From: Morganella morganii | Lineage (GTDB): Bacteria; Pseudomonadota; Gammaproteobacteria; Enterobacterales; Enterobacteriaceae | Direction of reading: 5' to 3' | Assembly: GCF_003996855.1 (NCBI RefSeq) | Contig: NZ_NRQY01000001.1 | Coordinates: 2,619,703-2,683,702, forward strand | DNA: 64,000 bases | Shown here: positions 16,991 to 26,876 of the stretch, in pieces | Layout of the letters: every line of letters starts with the position of its first letter | How positions within the stretch are numbered: position 1 is the first letter of the stretch | Position numbers and translations under genes: made by a program | Notes under the pieces: model-generated | Seen by the model: only the letters and a program-made list of their open reading frames with translations | Told to the model about the DNA's origin: nothing | Database searches by the model: none

Positions 16991-17826
16991 CTATTGATGA
17001 TATCGATTTCGCCCGACTCTACCGCGACCATCTCGCACAGGCCGAACGGACCCGAAAAGATCCGGAACACTGGGACAAACGTGCGGAGAAAATGGCACAA
17101 AATTGTGCGAACCCCGCCGATCCCTACCTGATCCGCTTTAAAGAGATTGTCGATACCACCGGCGCGAAAACCCTGCTGGATGTCGGCTGCGGACCGGGCT
17201 CTGTCGCGTTGCAGCTGGCAGACAGCTTTGAGCAGGTCACCGGTATTGATTACAGCGAAGGGATGCTGAAAGTCGCGCGGCAGCGTGCGCAGGCGCAGGG
17301 CAGTTCGCATGTCACTTTCCGCCACTGTGCCTGGGAAGATGACTGGTCAGCCCTACCGTCGTGCGATATCGCCGTGGCCTCGCGTTCCACGCTGGTGATG
17401 GATTTACAGGCCGCGCTGCTGAAACTGAACCGCCACGCCCGGCTGCGCGTTTACACCACGCACACTGTCAGTCCGACATTTGTCGATATCCGCGTGATCC
17501 GCGCCATCGGCCGCACGCCGGTGACGTTGCCGACGTATATTTATGCGGTGAATATCCTCAATCAGCTCGGCATTCATCCGGACGTGGAATTTATCCGCAG
17601 CCCGAACTGTCAGAGCTGCGACAACATGACGTTTGAGCAGTTTGCCGACGGTGTGGTCTGGTCACTGGGGCAGCTTGATAACCATGAGATGACCCTGCTG
17701 CGCCGCTATTACGACAAACAGGCAGCTGACGGCCTGCCGGTGATACCTGCCACCCGCGACTGGGCAATGGTTTCCTGGAGTGTGGTACCGGAATCCGCCC
17801 TGCTGCTGCCGGGAGGTCAAAAGTGA
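16987..17826 (+). CDS. Class I SAM-dependent methyltransferase in the uptake operon
   Basis: A 279-residue soluble enzyme. The SAM-binding motif I is TLLDVGCGPGSVALQLA (residues ~56-72) with the acidic motif II end VTGIDYSEGML. The start at 16987 is preferred because RBS AAGGGA sits 5 bases upstream and it overlaps the ATPase stop as ATGA. The C-terminal half has clustered Cys residues (SPNCQSCDN, about 210), possibly a metal or substrate site. The acceptor is unknown. Its place between the transporter ATPase and ModD suggests it modifies or releases the imported metal ligand. Confidence 0.82.
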   Translation: MTIDDIDFARLYRDHLAQAERTRKDPEHWDKRAEKMAQNCANPADPYLIRFKEIVDTTGAKTLLDVGCGPGSVALQLADSFEQVTGIDYSEGMLKVARQRAQAQGSSHVTFRHCAWEDDWSALPSCDIAVASRSTLVMDLQAALLKLNRHARLRVYTTHTVSPTFVDIRVIRAIGRTPVTLPTYIYAVNILNQLGIHPDVEFIRSPNCQSCDNMTFEQFADGVVWSLGQLDNHEMTLLRRYYDKQAADGLPVIPATRDWAMVSWSVVPESALLLPGGQK

Positions 17827-18668
17827 TCTACTACAGTGATGCCTTCCTGGACAGCCTCCTGCTGGAGGATATTCATTACGGCGATCTCACTACCCGCGCA
17901 CTCGGCATCGGTGCGATGAACGGGGAAATGCACTTTTCCCGCAAACAGGCCGGTTATGTCAGCGGGCTGACATTGGGTCAGAAATTACTCGGAAAACTCG
18001 GATTACAGACACAATTGCACGCGAACGACGGCGATCATGCCGAAGCCGGTACTCTTCTGCTGACGGCCACCGGACGTGCTGATGCCCTGCATCAGGGCTG
18101 GAAGATTGTCCAGAATGTGATTGAGTGGAGCAGCGGCGTGACACAGATGACCCGCGACATGGTGGATACCCTCCATCAGTATCAGCCGGACGCACAGCTG
18201 GCCTGCACCCGTAAAAATATCCCCTGCACCAAGCTTTTGGCAACCGCAGCCGGACTGGCCGGAAAAGGTATCATTCACCGTCAGGGTTGCGCGGAAACGA
18301 TTCTGCTGTTTGCCAATCACCGCCGTTTCCTGGCAGAGCCGGAAAACTGGTGTGCGGTGATTGCGGCATTGCGCCGTGAAGCGCCGGAAAAAACCATTAT
18401 TGCCGAGGCGGATAACCCGGATGAGGCTTATCAGGCACTGAAAGGTCACCCGGATATATTGCAGCTGGATAAATTCAGCCCTGATGATATCCGCCGTCTG
18501 GTCAAAGACGCGGCAGTGCTGGCACCGGGCTGCATACTGTCTGCCGCAGGCGGGCTGAATACAGAAACCATCGGGCAGTATGCAGATACCGGTGTGAAGC
18601 TGTTTGTCACGTCCGCGCCGTATTATGCATCCCCGGCAGACATTAAAGTCCGGTTATATCCGCGCTGA
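17823..18668 (+). CDS. modD: ModD, NadC-like phosphoribosyltransferase-fold protein
   Basis: A 281-residue homologue of quinolinate phosphoribosyltransferase (NadC), named ModD where it occurs with molybdenum transport genes. EDIHYGDLTTRALG and the ACTRKNIPCTKLLATAAGLAGKG block follow NadC, in which TRKT..G..LEK.AV.. binds PRPP and quinolinate; here the TRKT Thr is Asn. The C-terminal ILSAAGGLNTETIGQYADTGVKLFVTSAP is the phosphate-binding end. GTG start with RBS GGGAGG, overlapping the upstream stop. Function is unproven in the family. Confidence 0.85.
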   Translation: MIYYSDAFLDSLLLEDIHYGDLTTRALGIGAMNGEMHFSRKQAGYVSGLTLGQKLLGKLGLQTQLHANDGDHAEAGTLLLTATGRADALHQGWKIVQNVIEWSSGVTQMTRDMVDTLHQYQPDAQLACTRKNIPCTKLLATAAGLAGKGIIHRQGCAETILLFANHRRFLAEPENWCAVIAALRREAPEKTIIAEADNPDEAYQALKGHPDILQLDKFSPDDIRRLVKDAAVLAPGCILSAAGGLNTETIGQYADTGVKLFVTSAPYYASPADIKVRLYPR

Positions 18669-18697
18669 CGGAAAACCGCACAACCCGATAATGAGTT

Positions 18698-18743
18698 AAA
18701 GGATAAACCGGCCAGGTCACTGAACCGGCCATTTTATCCTTTT
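18698..18743 (+). terminator. Long hairpin terminator between modD and the receptor gene
   Basis: AAAGGATAAA (18698-18707) pairs with TTTATCCTTT at the far end. Inside, GGCC-GGT pairs with ACC-GGCC with a one-base bulge. A T run follows on the plus strand. It separates the transporter operon from the receptor gene, which has its own ModE site. Confidence 0.7.
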
Positions 18744-18754
18744 GTTTGGCAAGG

Positions 18755-18778
18755 CGTTATATAAATAAATATATATCG
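18755..18778. promoter_or_regulatory. ModE-type operator upstream of the receptor gene
   Basis: Half-sites CGTTATATA (18755-18763) and TATATATCG (18770-18778) are separated by 6 bases and are palindromic with one mismatch. It has the same 9-6-9 geometry as the site at 7248-7271. It lies 18 bases before the receptor ATG. Confidence 0.7.
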
Positions 18779-18796
18779 GTAACAGGAAAAATAATA

Positions 18797-20730
18797 ATGA
18801 AACGAACTCTACTCTGCTCAGCGATTCTGCTGGCAACCGCGCCTGCGGTACAGGCAGAAAACGCGGATATTCTGACAGTCTGGGGCAGTCCGGTTGCCTC
18901 AAATCCGGATGTCATCACGCAGCCGCATATGCAGTCGCTGAATAAAACCAATGCGGCAACAGCGATCAGCACCATGCCGGGTGTGATCCTCGAAAAATCC
19001 GGTAACCGCACAATGAGCTGACGGTGAAAGTCCGCGGCTTTGACAGCCGTCAGGTGCCGGTTTTCTTCGACGGTATTCCGACTTATGTCCCGTATGACGG
19101 CAATCTTGACCTCGGCCGCTTTATGACCAGTGAGCTGGAAAGTATTGAGGTGAGCAAAGGCTATACCTCACTGTTACAGGGACCGAACCTGATGGGCGGC
19201 GCGATCAACCTCACCACCGCTACCCCGAAAAAACCGTTCGAAGCCAATGTGTCATTCAGCCAGGGCTTCGCACGCGGTGCGGATAATGCCTATAACACCA
19301 GCGCCCGTGTCGGCGCACGCAGCGACCTCGGGTTTATCCAGGTCAGCGGCAGCCAGTACAAACAGCGTTTCCTCGGCCTGCCGGGTTCCGATGATGATAA
19401 TGCCCCCGCAGGCAGCAACGGACGCCGCGCGCACTCCTCATCCGATGATAAACGCGGCATGGTGAAAGTGGGCTGGACCCCGCGTGAAACCGACCAGTAT
19501 GTCTTTACCTATCTGAAGCAGGACGGCAGCAAAGATAGTTCGCCGTCCGCAAATCCGAATGCAAAAGGCAAATATGCTTACTGGGAATGGCCGGATTACA
19601 ACAAAGAGAGTTTCTATTTTAACAGCACCACACAACTGACTGACGGCGTGAATCTTCAGGGTCGTCTGTTTCATGATAAATTTGAAAACACCCTGCTGAT
19701 GTACCCGAAAAAGGGTAAGCAGGTGGATTACAGCCATTACGATGATTTCAGTAACGGCGCCTCTCTCCAGTTAGGGATCGACATGCGGAAAAGTGATCTG
19801 CTTTCGTTCTCCGCACACTGGAAAGATGATGTCCATCGTGCACAAAAAGAACGTAACGGGGATATTCTGCGTTACAAAGATCGCACTTATTCTGTCGCGA
19901 CAGAGTACCAGTGGGCGGCCACCTCTGATCTCGATTTTATCGGTGCCATCGGTTATGACCGTCGTGAAAGCCGTCAGGCGGATAAAGGCGCGGATGATAA
20001 TGATCAGCACGCGTTTAACTGGGAAGTGATGTCAAAATACACCTTCGCCAACCAGGACAACGTGCGGTTCTCCGTGTCTGATCGCAGCCGCTTCCCGACA
20101 CAAAAAGAACGTTATACCACTGAAAAACCGAAAGATGGTTCACAGGGTATTATTAACCCTGATCTGAAAGCAGAACGCGCACTGACCTTCGATTTAACCT
20201 ATGAGGGGAATATCACCGATAAGTGGGGTTATCAGGCCAGCCTTTATCATAACCGGGTCAGCGATGCGATTTTTGCTCATACCGTCGTACGTAATGGTCA
20301 GAGTTACTTTCAGAACCAGAACAGCGGCCGGGTAGATTACACCGGGCTGGATCTGGGCGTGAAAGGTGAAGTCAGTGACTGGCTGAAAACCGGGATCAAC
20401 TACAGTTTCATCCACAGTGATCCGAAAGATGTGGATCATGTTGAAGGCTTACCAAAACAAAAAGTCTATGCATGGATAAAAATCACGCCGATCGATCCGC
20501 TGACGATCACACTGTCCGAAGAATTCCGTGCATGGAGCTATAACCGTACGGATGAAAATGACAAAGTGGCCGGTTATGCTCTCACTGATCTGCGCGCGGA
20601 TTACGACTTCGGTTACGGCATTTCCGTCAATGCCTCCGTCAATAACCTGTTTGATAAATCCTACGAGTACACTAACGGCTATATGGAAGAGGGCCGTAAC
20701 TTCTGGCTGGGCGTGGAATATCGTTACTGA
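18797..20730 (+). pseudogene. TonB-dependent outer-membrane receptor, frameshifted
   Basis: A signal peptide (residues 1-21, VQA end) and the start of the plug run to MPGVILEKSGNRTMS, where TGA stops the frame at 19019-19021. The other frame continues at once as NELTVKVRGFDSRQVPVFFDGIPTY and runs through plug and 22-strand barrel to the terminal aromatic residues (VEYRY). Removing two bases (CGCACAAT to CGCAAT, near 19010) restores a single 643-residue receptor. A start at 19024 would lack signal peptide and TonB box, so it is not functional. It may be a true mutation or a sequence error. Confidence 0.85.
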
Positions 20731-20766
20731 TGCCGCATACAATCCCGCATAAATTATGCGGGATTG

Positions 20767-21006
20767 TTACCGCTTACGGCGGAGGAAGACGGGAAAATGC
20801 ATCACACGCACCGCCTGCGCCTCATTTTTTTCCACACCATCTCCCCTGAGATAGCGTACTGCCAGCTGATATTGCGCCTGCGCCTCACCACTTTGTGCCT
20901 GCTGCTGTAACTGCACGACTTCCGGCGGTAAACCGCCGGACTCCGCCGCCGCATACGGTGCCATAAACAAACTCATCAGCAAAATACCTGCCGGTTTCAG
21001 ATTCAT
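20767..21006 (-). CDS. Short secreted Sel1-like repeat protein, probably truncated
   Basis: A 79-residue protein with a signal peptide (cleavage near APYAAA) and a single Sel1-like helix pair (AQAQYQLAVRYLRGDGVEKNEAQAV). Intact relatives have several repeats. The end RVMHFPVFLRRKR does not continue the repeat, so the gene may be a remnant. The start at 21006 was chosen for the signal peptide. Function unknown; it sits alone between convergent genes. Confidence 0.5.
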   Translation of the reverse strand: MNLKPAGILLMSLFMAPYAAAESGGLPPEVVQLQQQAQSGEAQAQYQLAVRYLRGDGVEKNEAQAVRVMHFPVFLRRKR

Positions 21007-21047
21007 ATCGTTGTCTCCGTACCTCATCCGTAAACCGCGATTATGCA

Positions 21048-21074
21048 TAAAAAACGCCCCCGTTACCGGGGGCG
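21048..21074 (-). terminator. Terminator after the MFS gene
   Basis: CGCCCCCG and CGGGGGCG arms (about 21055-21061 and 21067-21074) with a 5-base loop, followed on the minus strand by TTTTTT. Confidence 0.85.
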
Positions 21075-21119
21075 CTGTCTATTTTATATTTTTATCTGCT
21101 GTGTGTCGTCTTTTTGTTT

Positions 21120-22403
21120 TCAGACTGACGGAGAGAGTGTCATTCCGCCGCCCGCCGCTTCCCGGCGGTTGATCCGGCGCAGCAGGAAAGTTGCCACCAC
21201 GCCCAGCAGCGCACAGGCGACCGAGAGCATAAAGATATAGCTGTAACCGGTTTCGCCGTATTTATCCAGCCAGTAGCCGGCCACGGAATAATAGAATGCA
21301 TCCGGGGAGAAGCCGATAAAGGAGGCAAAACCTACCACTGCACCGGTGGTTTTCATCGGGATTTTCGATTCTGCGACAGATGCGAAATAGATACCGCGGA
21401 ATGCAAACAGTAACGCACTCAGTACCACCATATTCACCACCGCAAACCACATAAACGCGCTGCCTTTCGGGATCACAAGGAACAGAGCGCAGTTCACCGC
21501 CATGACGATAAAACCGACAAACATCACACTGATGGATGATCCGACTTTATCCGTCACAATCCCCGCCACCGGAGAAGCCACCATTTTGATCACATAGGTG
21601 CGGATAATCGACAGCGCCGTCACCAGAGTAATAGGTACCACATACACCTGTGACAGATACGGGCTGAGATACGTCAGGCTGGAGAACACCACATAGGTGG
21701 AGAAAATAATGAGCCCGATCAGCCACGCCTTCGGCATAGTCACCACACTCATCAGCGAACGGAATGTGGTTTTCTCTTCCGGTTCGCCGCTGTTACCGGT
21801 GCTGCTGCGGTGCGCGATCAGGAAGAACAGCAGCACGCCGCAGATCACAGAAGCGCCGGAGTAAAGCCAGACCACATAACGGAAGCCGATTGCTGCCTCG
21901 GCGAATTTGCCGAAGAAATAGAGGCCGGTAAACGAGATCAGCGTGCCGGATACGCCGGATAATCCTTCGTAAAACCCGAAGATCCGCCCCTGCTCTTTTT
22001 CCGTGCCCTGCATCCGCACCACTTTGATCGATGCGGCGAAGAATGTCAGGATCGTCGTGACACCCCACTGAATGTGGATCAGCAGGATCGTGTTATACGA
22101 CGGGAAGGTCGCAAACCAGAATCCCAGTGACCCGGAGGCGATCAGCGAGAAGGTGATCAGGTTGCGCAGTGAAAAACGATCCGCAAACCAACCGCCGAAA
22201 AAGTAGGAAAACATGCCGATCAGGCCATACAGACTCAGCAGGTTACCGATCTCAATGTGTGTCAGCCCCAGCGCCTGCTGCATCGGATCATAGAACGAGG
22301 ACTTCAGGTAAGGCAGTCTGTACATTGCGGTGGTACCGAATGCCAGCAGAAACAGAATCAGCATCCGTCTGACGCGGGATTGATTTGCCATGTGATTTGC
22401 CAT
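21120..22403 (-). CDS. MFS transporter (12 helices)
   Basis: A 427-residue inner-membrane carrier with twelve predicted helices. The loop 2-3 motif GGWFADRFSLRNLI is the major-facilitator signature and its equivalent in the second half is GIVTDKVGSS. It looks closest to the YihN/YqcE group of poorly characterised Enterobacterales MFS proteins. The gene starts 18 bases after the stop of a PLP lyase in the same transcription unit, under a MerR-type promoter. It may import the lyase substrate or export its product; the direction is not visible. Confidence 0.75.
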   Translation of the reverse strand: MANHMANQSRVRRMLILFLLAFGTTAMYRLPYLKSSFYDPMQQALGLTHIEIGNLLSLYGLIGMFSYFFGGWFADRFSLRNLITFSLIASGSLGFWFATFPSYNTILLIHIQWGVTTILTFFAASIKVVRMQGTEKEQGRIFGFYEGLSGVSGTLISFTGLYFFGKFAEAAIGFRYVVWLYSGASVICGVLLFFLIAHRSSTGNSGEPEEKTTFRSLMSVVTMPKAWLIGLIIFSTYVVFSSLTYLSPYLSQVYVVPITLVTALSIIRTYVIKMVASPVAGIVTDKVGSSISVMFVGFIVMAVNCALFLVIPKGSAFMWFAVVNMVVLSALLFAFRGIYFASVAESKIPMKTTGAVVGFASFIGFSPDAFYYSVAGYWLDKYGETGYSYIFMLSVACALLGVVATFLLRRINRREAAGGGMTLSPSV

Positions 22404-22421
22404 AATTATTATCTCTTTTTA

Positions 22422-23580
22422 TCAGCCGTGAACTGCATCCAGGGCCTGGCGGAAATCCGCAATAATGTCTTTTGCTGATTCAAGTCCGACAGCAATACGG
22501 ATCAGGTTTTCGCCGTTCATCTGAACCAGGGTGTGCTCTTCGCCCAGGCTGGTGGCAATGGTGGTCAGTTTCAGGGAGTTCACAAATTTGCGGCTCACCT
22601 GGTCGCGGGTCAGGCCGTGAATGTCCTCTTTCAGACGGAAAGAGACGATACCGCCGCCGAGACCGTTCATCTGGGACTGACACAGTTCATAATGCGGATG
22701 GTTTTTCAGTGCCGGGTAGCGGACTTCTTCGATTTCGCTCTGAGATGTCAGGAACTCCGCCAGTGCCAGGCCGTTTTCGCAGTGTTTTTTCATGCGCATA
22801 TCGAGGGTTTTCATCCCGCGCATAATCATCCAGGCATTGTTTGGTGCCAGTGCCGCGCCGGTAAAGCAGCATAATCCCGGCCATTTGATCAGTTCGATCA
22901 GCTCGCGGGAGCCGATAACCGCGCCGCCCAGCGTATCACCGTGACCGTTCATAAACTTGGTCAGGCTGTGAACCACCAGATCCGCACCCAGCTCCAGCTG
23001 GGCGTTGCAGGATCGGCGTGCAGAAGGTGCTGTCAACAATCAGCAGGCTTTTGTTCTGATGAGCAATGTCCGCCACCGCGCGGATATCCACCAGCTCCAG
23101 AGACGGATTGAGCGGGCTTTCCACATACACGAGTTTTGTCGCCGGTTTCATGGCAGCGCGGATATTGTCACTGACCGTGGCATCAACAAAGGTGATTTCC
23201 ACGCCGAATTTTGCCAGCAGTTCTGTCATCAGCAGGCGGGTGTGGGAGAAGATCCCGTCCGCGCTGACAATATGATCGCCGGTTTTCACCAGTGACAGCA
23301 GGGTTGAGGCAATCGCTCCCATGCCGGATGCGCTGACAATCGCGCTGTCCGCACCTTCCAGCATCGCCAGTTTGCTTTCCAGCTCAGTCAGGTTCGGGTT
23401 GCACTCGCGGCTGTAGACATAACCCCATGTCCGGCACAGTTCTTCGAAATGCTCCACAGAATGCGCCGCAAATGTGGCGGTCTGGTAGATAGGACTGGCC
23501 AGCGCGCCGGTGGCCGGGTCCGGTGAATGACCCTGGTGGATCAGTTTGGTTTCCAAATCATAATCAGTTGGTTTTTGCAC
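22422..23580 (-). pseudogene. Cys/Met-metabolism PLP-dependent lyase, frameshifted
   Basis: Two overlapping frames make one trans-sulfuration-family enzyme of ~385 residues. The first frame runs from a GTG at 23580 (RBS GAGGAG) through the YSRECNP cofactor loop to STFCTPILQRP. The second resumes at LELGADLVVHSLTKFMNGHGD, with the Schiff-base Lys in SLTK. An extra base near 23003-23008 (CGCCCAGCTG) breaks the frame. Methionine gamma-lyases have Tyr and Cys in the IYGCT loop; here the loop reads IFSHT, so it is a different or altered member. Substrate unknown. Confidence 0.8.
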
Positions 23581-23721
23581 AATAGACTCCTCATGAGATC
23601 AGCGCTCTGATCCGCATGTCATCATTTATTATCATTAGTCGGTTCGGGTTGCTGATCCGGGATCAGCGGGGGTAATAGTGTGGTGGTAACAACCTTTTTA
23701 ACCATTGCTGTAATGTGGATA

Positions 23722-23752
23722 ACTATAGACTCTCCAGCTACTATAGAGTCAA
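23722..23752 (-). promoter_or_regulatory. MerR-type promoter with 19-bp spacer
   Basis: On the minus strand, -35 TTGACT (23747-23752) and -10 TATAGT (23722-23727) are 19 bases apart. The spacer carries the dyad GACTC ... GAGTC. Stretched spacers with such dyads are the hallmark of promoters activated by MerR-family proteins, which untwist the DNA. It points at the PLP lyase and MFS genes; the MerR regulator lies just upstream. Confidence 0.8.
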
Positions 23753-23806
23753 TTACGATATAGTGGATGCACATCACAAAACAGGTAATTATACGGTGAG
23801 ATAAAT

Positions 23807-23837
23807 AAAAACAGGCTGAGCAATATCAGCCTGTTTT
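23807..23837. terminator. Bidirectional terminator downstream of the MerR gene
   Basis: AAAACAGGCTGA and TCAGCCTGTTTT (arms within 23807-23837) with a 6-base loop, flanked by A and T runs. Confidence 0.8.
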
Positions 23838-23876
23838 CGTATTGAAAGCATGAATACCTATAGCATATGGAGAGTT

Positions 23877-24734
23877 TTATACCAGACAGCGGGTATCAAT
23901 TTCACGCCGTTTCACTTTTATCTGGATTTCTGTCAGCAACTGGCGCTCATCATTGGTGGAAAGCGGGTCAATCACCGGGATTTCATACATCATGTCATCC
24001 ACCGGAATGCGTTTGTATTCCGCATAATCCGTCAGGGCTTTAAACGCTGCCGTATTTTCGCTGTAGGACCCCTGATACATCAGGCAGATAAATTCGCCGT
24101 CCGGAATTTCCGTGATTTTGTCCTGCACCTGCGGATTAAACAGGTCGCGCTCGACAATCACAAAACTGTTCAGATAATGCACCTGCTGCGTGGCAAGAAA
24201 TTCACTGCGGGAGACCAGCCCGCTGACGCCGCCGTAGAAAATAGAGATATTTTCCTCGAGGATATTGGCAATCTGCCGCCGCGAGAACTCCATAGTCTCC
24301 TCAAAGCTCAGGCCTGGCTCATAATTCATCGATAAAATATGGCGGCGCGGAATATAACGGCGGGTGATTTTTCCGATACTGTCTGTATCGATCCCTTTTT
24401 CCAGCGTCTCTTTTTTGGTGGAAAGCACTTTTTTTATCAGCTCAAGCTCGCGGATTTTCTCATCCACTACCGAAATTTTCCGGGTCAGCAAACTGAGGAT
24501 TTGTGTGTCACTGTCTTCCAGGCGATGTTTGATCTCTTTCAGCGGCATACCCAGGTATTTCAGATACTTAATAATATCCAGCTGAGAAAACTGATCGATA
24601 GTGTAATAGCGGTAGTTACTTTCCTGATCGACATACACCGGCCGGAACAGCCCCAGCTGATCATAATAACGCAGTGTCTGAATGCTAATTTTATGGAGCT
24701 TTGCCATCTCGCCGATGGAAAAATATTTCGCCAT
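23877..24734 (-). CDS. MerR-family transcriptional activator with effector-binding domain
   Basis: A 285-residue regulator. Residues 5-75 are the MerR winged helix (FSIGEMAKLHKISIQTLRYYDQ, then YRYYTIDQFSQLDIIKYLKYLG), followed by the dimerisation coiled coil and a C-terminal GyrI/BmrR-like ligand domain (~150 residues) with YQGSYSENTAAFKALTDYA. Such proteins bind small organic ligands. Its probable target is the 19-bp-spacer promoter at 23722-23752. The ligand may be the lyase/MFS substrate, which is inference. Confidence 0.85.
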   Translation of the reverse strand: MAKYFSIGEMAKLHKISIQTLRYYDQLGLFRPVYVDQESNYRYYTIDQFSQLDIIKYLKYLGMPLKEIKHRLEDSDTQILSLLTRKISVVDEKIRELELIKKVLSTKKETLEKGIDTDSIGKITRRYIPRRHILSMNYEPGLSFEETMEFSRRQIANILEENISIFYGGVSGLVSRSEFLATQQVHYLNSFVIVERDLFNPQVQDKITEIPDGEFICLMYQGSYSENTAAFKALTDYAEYKRIPVDDMMYEIPVIDPLSTNDERQLLTEIQIKVKRREIDTRCLV

Positions 24735-24816
24735 ATTGTGCCGCCTCTGATGAACGTCTCAGGAATTAACCGGCGGCACAATAACGGAAACAGGGGGGAT
24801 GACGCAAGGCGTCAGA

Positions 24817-25857
24817 TCACACTCCCGGCGGTTCGCGGGAGACACTGTTGCGTTCCATATAGAGTGTCCGGCTCGGGAAAGCAAAGTCTGCACCGTTACG
24901 GTGCACGATATCAATAATCTTCAGATACACCGCCTGCTGTGCTGCCAGCCACTCCGCCCAGACAGTGGTTTTGGTAAAGCAGTACACCATGATATTGAGT
25001 GCGGAATCACCAAATTCATCAAAATAGACCAGCAACGTCTGGTGCTGATCAATGCTGCTCTCCGCTTTCAGCATGGCCCGTATCTCACTGACAATTTGTG
25101 AAATTTTCTCCGCATCTTCATAACGCAGACCAATCGTGGTTTTGATCCGCCGGTTAGTCATACGCCCCGGATTTTCCACACTGATGGAGGAGAACAGCGA
25201 GTTCGGGATATAGAGCGGGCGGTGGTCAAAAGTTATGATTTTGGTGATACGCCAGCCGATTTCCACCACCGTACCCTCAATCTGCCGGTCAGGCGAACTG
25301 ACCCAGTCACCGATTTTAAACGGACGGTCAAAATAGAGCATAATGCCGGAAAAGAGATTGCTGAGAATATCCTTCCCCGCCATACCGATGGCAATACCGC
25401 CGATACCACCGAAGGTCAGCAGGCCGGACAGGCTCATGCCGAAGTGTTCACCGTAGAACAGAAAAACCACTATCACAATCAGGATTTTCAGCACGCGGGA
25501 GACAATATGCGCCGAGGTGATATCACTGCCGCGTTTGATTTGCGCGGCCGCCAGCCGGTTTATCATCAGGAACAGCTTGCGGATCAGCATCAGCACAATC
25601 AGTGTGGTGCAGATCATCCCGACAGTATCTGCCGTGATAAAGCGCCACTGAAAATGATCAATGCCCTGCTCGGTGAAATCCCCGAGGATAATCACCCCCA
25701 GCGCCCACATCACAAACTGGGAAACATGCACTAATGTGGCGTGCTCGCCCTTTTCCCGTTTGCGGTTATAAATCATCAGTCCGCCGGAACCGAGCAGACA
25801 CAGCAACAGCACAATCAGGCTGAGCACATTATTGGAGAGAAACTCTTCGGTAATCAC
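24817..25857 (-). CDS. ynaI: Low-conductance mechanosensitive channel YnaI
   Basis: A 346-residue MscS-family channel. About five helices are followed by the pore-lining TM3 region ([28 protein letters not shown]) and the cytoplasmic beta and alpha/beta vestibule. Blocks including [37 protein letters not shown] and [19 protein letters not shown] agree almost residue for residue with E. coli YnaI (343 aa) as recalled. It opens under membrane tension in hypo-osmotic shock. Single-gene unit. Confidence 0.93.
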   Translation of the reverse strand: MITEEFLSNNVLSLIVLLLCLLGSGGLMIYNRKREKGEHATLVHVSQFVMWALGVIILGDFTEQGIDHFQWRFITADTVGMICTTLIVLMLIRKLFLMINRLAAAQIKRGSDITSAHIVSRVLKILIVIVVFLFYGEHFGMSLSGLLTFGGIGGIAIGMAGKDILSNLFSGIMLYFDRPFKIGDWVSSPDRQIEGTVVEIGWRITKIITFDHRPLYIPNSLFSSISVENPGRMTNRRIKTTIGLRYEDAEKISQIVSEIRAMLKAESSIDQHQTLLVYFDEFGDSALNIMVYCFTKTTVWAEWLAAQQAVYLKIIDIVHRNGADFAFPSRTLYMERNSVSREPPGV

Positions 25858-25946
25858 GATAACTCCTTAGTATTATTCTCTCCTTCTAACGGATTTTGCC
25901 CGGAAACTCAATTTATCCTGCCATCCGTTAATTATGTTCAGCCGGT

Positions 25947-26543
25947 TTATTTGTGAAACTGCACATCCGGGACTGTTGTGACTTCGGCTTCATTCTCAAC
26001 GCTGAAGTTGGGTTTGCCGGTGTATCCCATGTAGTTTGCAATAATCACTGCCGGGAATTTCCGGATAGTGGTGTTGTATTCGCGGACACTTTCGATATAG
26101 CGGCCGCGGGCTACAGCGATCCGGTTTTCACTGCCTTCCAGCTGTACCATTAAGTCGCTGTAGAGTGCATTACTTTTCAGATCCGGATAACGTTCTGACA
26201 CCGCCAGCAGACGGGAGAGCGAGGAGCCGAGTTCAGTCTGAGCCTGCTGGAATTTGGCCAGCAGCGCGGGGTCATTCAGGTCACTGACATTGATATTCAT
26301 CTGTCCGACTTTTGCCCGTGCATTCACCACATCCTGTAAGACCTGACGTTCAAAGTCAGAGGAGGCCTGAACGGTTTTCACCAGGTTAGGGATCAGGTCA
26401 GCACGGCGTTTGTACTGGTTGAGCATTTCAGAGGCGGATGCAGTCACCGCTTCGTCCTGTGTCTGGATGCTGTTGTAATTGGATACCAGCAATACTCCGA
26501 CCAGCACCACCACACCCAGTAATCCGATAATCAGTTGTTTCAT
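25947..26543 (-). CDS. lemA: LemA-family membrane protein
   Basis: A 198-residue protein with one N-terminal membrane segment (residues ~4-22) and a long helical extracytoplasmic domain. The family blocks ASASEMLNQYKRRADLIPNLV, VLQDVVNARAKV, LLAVSERYPDLKSN and the C-terminal REYNTTIRKFPAVIIANYMGY are all present. LemA is widespread but its molecular role is poorly defined (envelope stress links). No operon partner (such as a TPM/htpX gene) is adjacent. Confidence 0.9.
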   Translation of the reverse strand: MKQLIIGLLGVVVLVGVLLVSNYNSIQTQDEAVTASASEMLNQYKRRADLIPNLVKTVQASSDFERQVLQDVVNARAKVGQMNINVSDLNDPALLAKFQQAQTELGSSLSRLLAVSERYPDLKSNALYSDLMVQLEGSENRIAVARGRYIESVREYNTTIRKFPAVIIANYMGYTGKPNFSVENEAEVTTVPDVQFHK

Positions 26544-26812
26544 CGTATTTTCCTTATCTCAGTGGCGACTATTATTCAGGCAATCCGCCGGGGATTCAAG
26601 ATAAAGCTAACTCATTGCTTTCCATGTGTTATCGGTGATTACGGTGTCACGCTGATAACCGGTAAAAGCAGAAAGCCGCTGTGAATATATCCCTATACGC
26701 TCAGGCTCGCCATCCATGGCTTGCATGCTTTCTGCGTTTTTTACCGGTCATCTGCGAAACAGACTGAATGAGCTGTTTTCAGGAAAAATACAGACCCCTT
26801 TTATGAATAAAG

Positions 26813-26841
26813 AAACCACCGATTACACCAACGGTGGTTTT
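26813..26841. terminator. Bidirectional terminator-like hairpin
   Basis: AAACCACCG (26813-26821) and CGGTGGTTT (26832-26840) with a 10-base loop and flanking A/T runs. It could end the metQ-like transcript on the minus strand. Confidence 0.65.
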
Positions 26842-26876
26842 GATTTTCCGATTCATCTGTCCAATACGCTAAATCA

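Noticed and set aside
22422..23580. Naming the PLP enzyme methionine gamma-lyase (megL)
   Set aside because: The Tyr/Cys of the IYGCT loop are Phe/His, so the specific reaction is not supported.
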